A stretch of DNA of 14,874 nucleotides from positions 1 to 14,874 of the forward strand of contig DAOVLD010000019.1 in NCBI GenBank assembly GCA_030631445.1, written 5' to 3'. This document shows, piece by piece, positions 13,699-14,874 of the stretch. The number at the start of each line of letters is the position of its first letter. The stretch's first letter is position 1. Made by a program: the position numbers and the translations under genes. Origin of the DNA: Bacteroidota bacterium. Its GTDB lineage: Bacteria; Bacteroidota; Bacteroidia; Bacteroidales; VadinHA17. The notes under the pieces are model-generated. The model ran no database searches. It was given only the letters and a program-made list of their open reading frames with translations, and was not told the DNA's origin.

Positions 13699-13761
13699 AA
13701 TGACTAAAGTTTTAAAAATAATAGTGCCTAAAGTTAAAAGTGACTAAAGTGCCTAAAGTTG
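13699..13761. repeat. Degenerate nonamer array, second locus
   Basis: AATGACTAA (13699-13707), AGTGCCTAA (13723-13731), then AGTGACTAA and AGTGCCTAA in phase (13739-13756) and the partial unit AGTTG. These are the same 9-bp units as at 10442-10482, with spacer sequence between some copies. Confidence 0.75.
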
Positions 13762-13775
13762 TAAGAATAATAGTG

Positions 13776-13824
13776 CTTTAAACTCTTCATTCTTCCCTTT
13801 TGCCTTCTGCCTTTTGCCTTCTCC
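13776..13824. repeat. Heptad array near tdh stop
   Basis: Seven phased 7-bp units: CTTTAAA, CTCTTCA, TTCTTCC, CTTTTGC, CTTCTGC, CTTTTGC, CTTCTCC. They lead to within two bases of the tdh stop (complement at 13827). The order TTAAA, CTCTTC, CTTTTGC is the same as at 10556-10611. Confidence 0.8.
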
Positions 13825-13826
13825 TT

Positions 13827-14858
13827 TTACCAGTCCAGAATTACTTTACCACTGTTTCCCAGTTCCATAACATCAAATCCTTTCTGATAATCATCAACCG
13901 GAAAACGATGTGTTATAACCGGAGAAATATCCAATCCTGAGATTAACATCTGTTCCATTTTATACCATGTTTCAAACATCTCCCTTCCATAAATGCCTTT
14001 AATCTGCAGAGCTTTAAATATGATCTTGTCCCAATCTACTTTTGTTTCGTTTGGAAGGATCCCTAAAAGGGCGATTTTCGAACCGTTATACATGTTATCG
14101 ATCATTTCTTCAAATGCTTTTGGCGATCCTGACATTTCAAGCCCGATATCAAAACCCACCATACCCAGAGAATCCATGGTATCTTTTATTTTTTCTCCTT
14201 TTGACGGATTAATTATCTTGGTTGCTCCCATTTTTTTTGCTATTTCAAGCCGTGAATCACTCAGGTCGCTTACAACAATATACCTGGCACCTGCAAAACG
14301 GCAAATAGCAACAGCCATGCTTCCGATAAGACCTGCCCCTGTAATAAGTACATCTTCGCCAATAACCGGGAACGAAAGAGCGGTATGAGCTGCGTTACCA
14401 AACGGGTCCATAATTGATGCTGTTTCATCACTGATCCTTTCATCAACATGAATTATATTCTCTGCAGGAATAACAACATACTCGGCAAAAGCACCATCAC
14501 GGTGAACACCGACACCAATAGAATTTTGACAAACATGTTTCTTGCCACGCCGGCAGTTACGGCAGTGCCCACAGGCAATATGACCTTCGCCCGTAACACG
14601 GTCGCCAACATAAATGTTCCTTACTCCTGACCCGGTTTTATGAATCACTCCTACATATTCATGACCAATTATCATAGGTGTTTTTATGGTTTTTTGAGCC
14701 CAGTCATCCCAGAGATAAATATGAAGATCAGTTCCGCAGATGGCTGTTTTGCGTATTTTTATCATCACATCATTAATTCCCGGTTCTGGCACCGGAACCT
14801 CTTCCATCCATAGTCCTTTACCGGGTTTTGTTTTTACGAGAGCTTTCATCTTTTTCAT
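13827..14858 (-). CDS. tdh: L-threonine 3-dehydrogenase
   Basis: Oxidises L-threonine with NAD+ to 2-amino-3-ketobutyrate, the substrate of the next gene product Kbl. A zinc-dependent medium-chain dehydrogenase of 343 residues, the normal Tdh length. Catalytic zinc ligands: Cys41 in ICGTDLHIY and His66-Glu67 in IGHEYVG. Structural zinc: Cys96, Cys99, Cys102 and Cys110. The NAD-binding GAGLIG is at 174-179, with Asp198 near the end of the second strand as expected for [14 protein letters not shown] at 151-161 is typical of Tdh as opposed to sorbitol or alcohol dehydrogenases. The ATG at 14858 is followed by a second Met at residue 4, which would also fit the family start. The upstream region is outside the window, so the promoter is unseen. 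Confidence 0.95.
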   Translation of the reverse strand: MKKMKALVKTKPGKGLWMEEVPVPEPGINDVMIKIRKTAICGTDLHIYLWDDWAQKTIKTPMIIGHEYVGVIHKTGSGVRNIYVGDRVTGEGHIACGHCRNCRRGKKHVCQNSIGVGVHRDGAFAEYVVIPAENIIHVDERISDETASIMDPFGNAAHTALSFPVIGEDVLITGAGLIGSMAVAICRFAGARYIVVSDLSDSRLEIAKKMGATKIINPSKGEKIKDTMDSLGMVGFDIGLEMSGSPKAFEEMIDNMYNGSKIALLGILPNETKVDWDKIIFKALQIKGIYGREMFETWYKMEQMLISGLDISPVITHRFPVDDYQKGFDVMELGNSGKVILDW

Positions 14859-14874
14859 ATAGTCTGGTAATAAG

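Overview
The window looks like part of a Bacteroidota chromosome, probably a Bacteroidales/Marinilabiliales-type anaerobe or facultative anaerobe. The grounds are the character of the proteins (a class II B12-dependent ribonucleotide reductase and Kbl/Tdh/AcsA proteins that read like Bacteroidota homologues), AT-rich leaders mostly lacking Shine-Dalgarno sequences, and a modular extracellular-type repeat protein. This assignment is by recognition; no database search was possible.

Layout. (1) 1-1083 (+): the 3' part of a modular protein with four copies of a Y-rich repeat, closed by an intrinsic terminator. (2) 1178-5237 (-): a tightly overlapping cofactor operon, panB-panC-coaBC-coaX-panD, that makes pantothenate and carries it through the first three CoA steps (CoaX, CoaB, CoaC). 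A previously unmarked decayed nadB 5' fragment overlaps the end of panD. (3) 5238-6060: an 823-bp gene-free region with dyads upstream of panB and a candidate structured small RNA ending in a strong terminator. (4) 6061-8661 (+): nrdJ, with a terminator. (5) 8762-14858 (-): tdh, kbl2, an AcsA-type acyl-CoA synthetase, a free-standing acyl carrier protein and a second, divergent Kbl-type alpha-oxoamine synthase (kbl1).

How the genes work together. Tdh and Kbl2 form the classical threonine-to-glycine plus acetyl-CoA route. The same-strand acs-acp-kbl1 block looks like a carrier-protein version of the same chemistry: an adenylating enzyme, a carrier protein and a C-acyl-transferring PLP enzyme whose signature region differs from its paralogue. 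This is the best candidate here for an undescribed system.

The spacers of the tdh-kbl1 block hold strictly phased tandem arrays of 7-bp and 9-bp units. One spacer (10442-10649) is built almost entirely of them, and the arrays lie against the stop codons of kbl1, acs and tdh. The pan operon is visibly more AT-rich than nrdJ and the kbl block.
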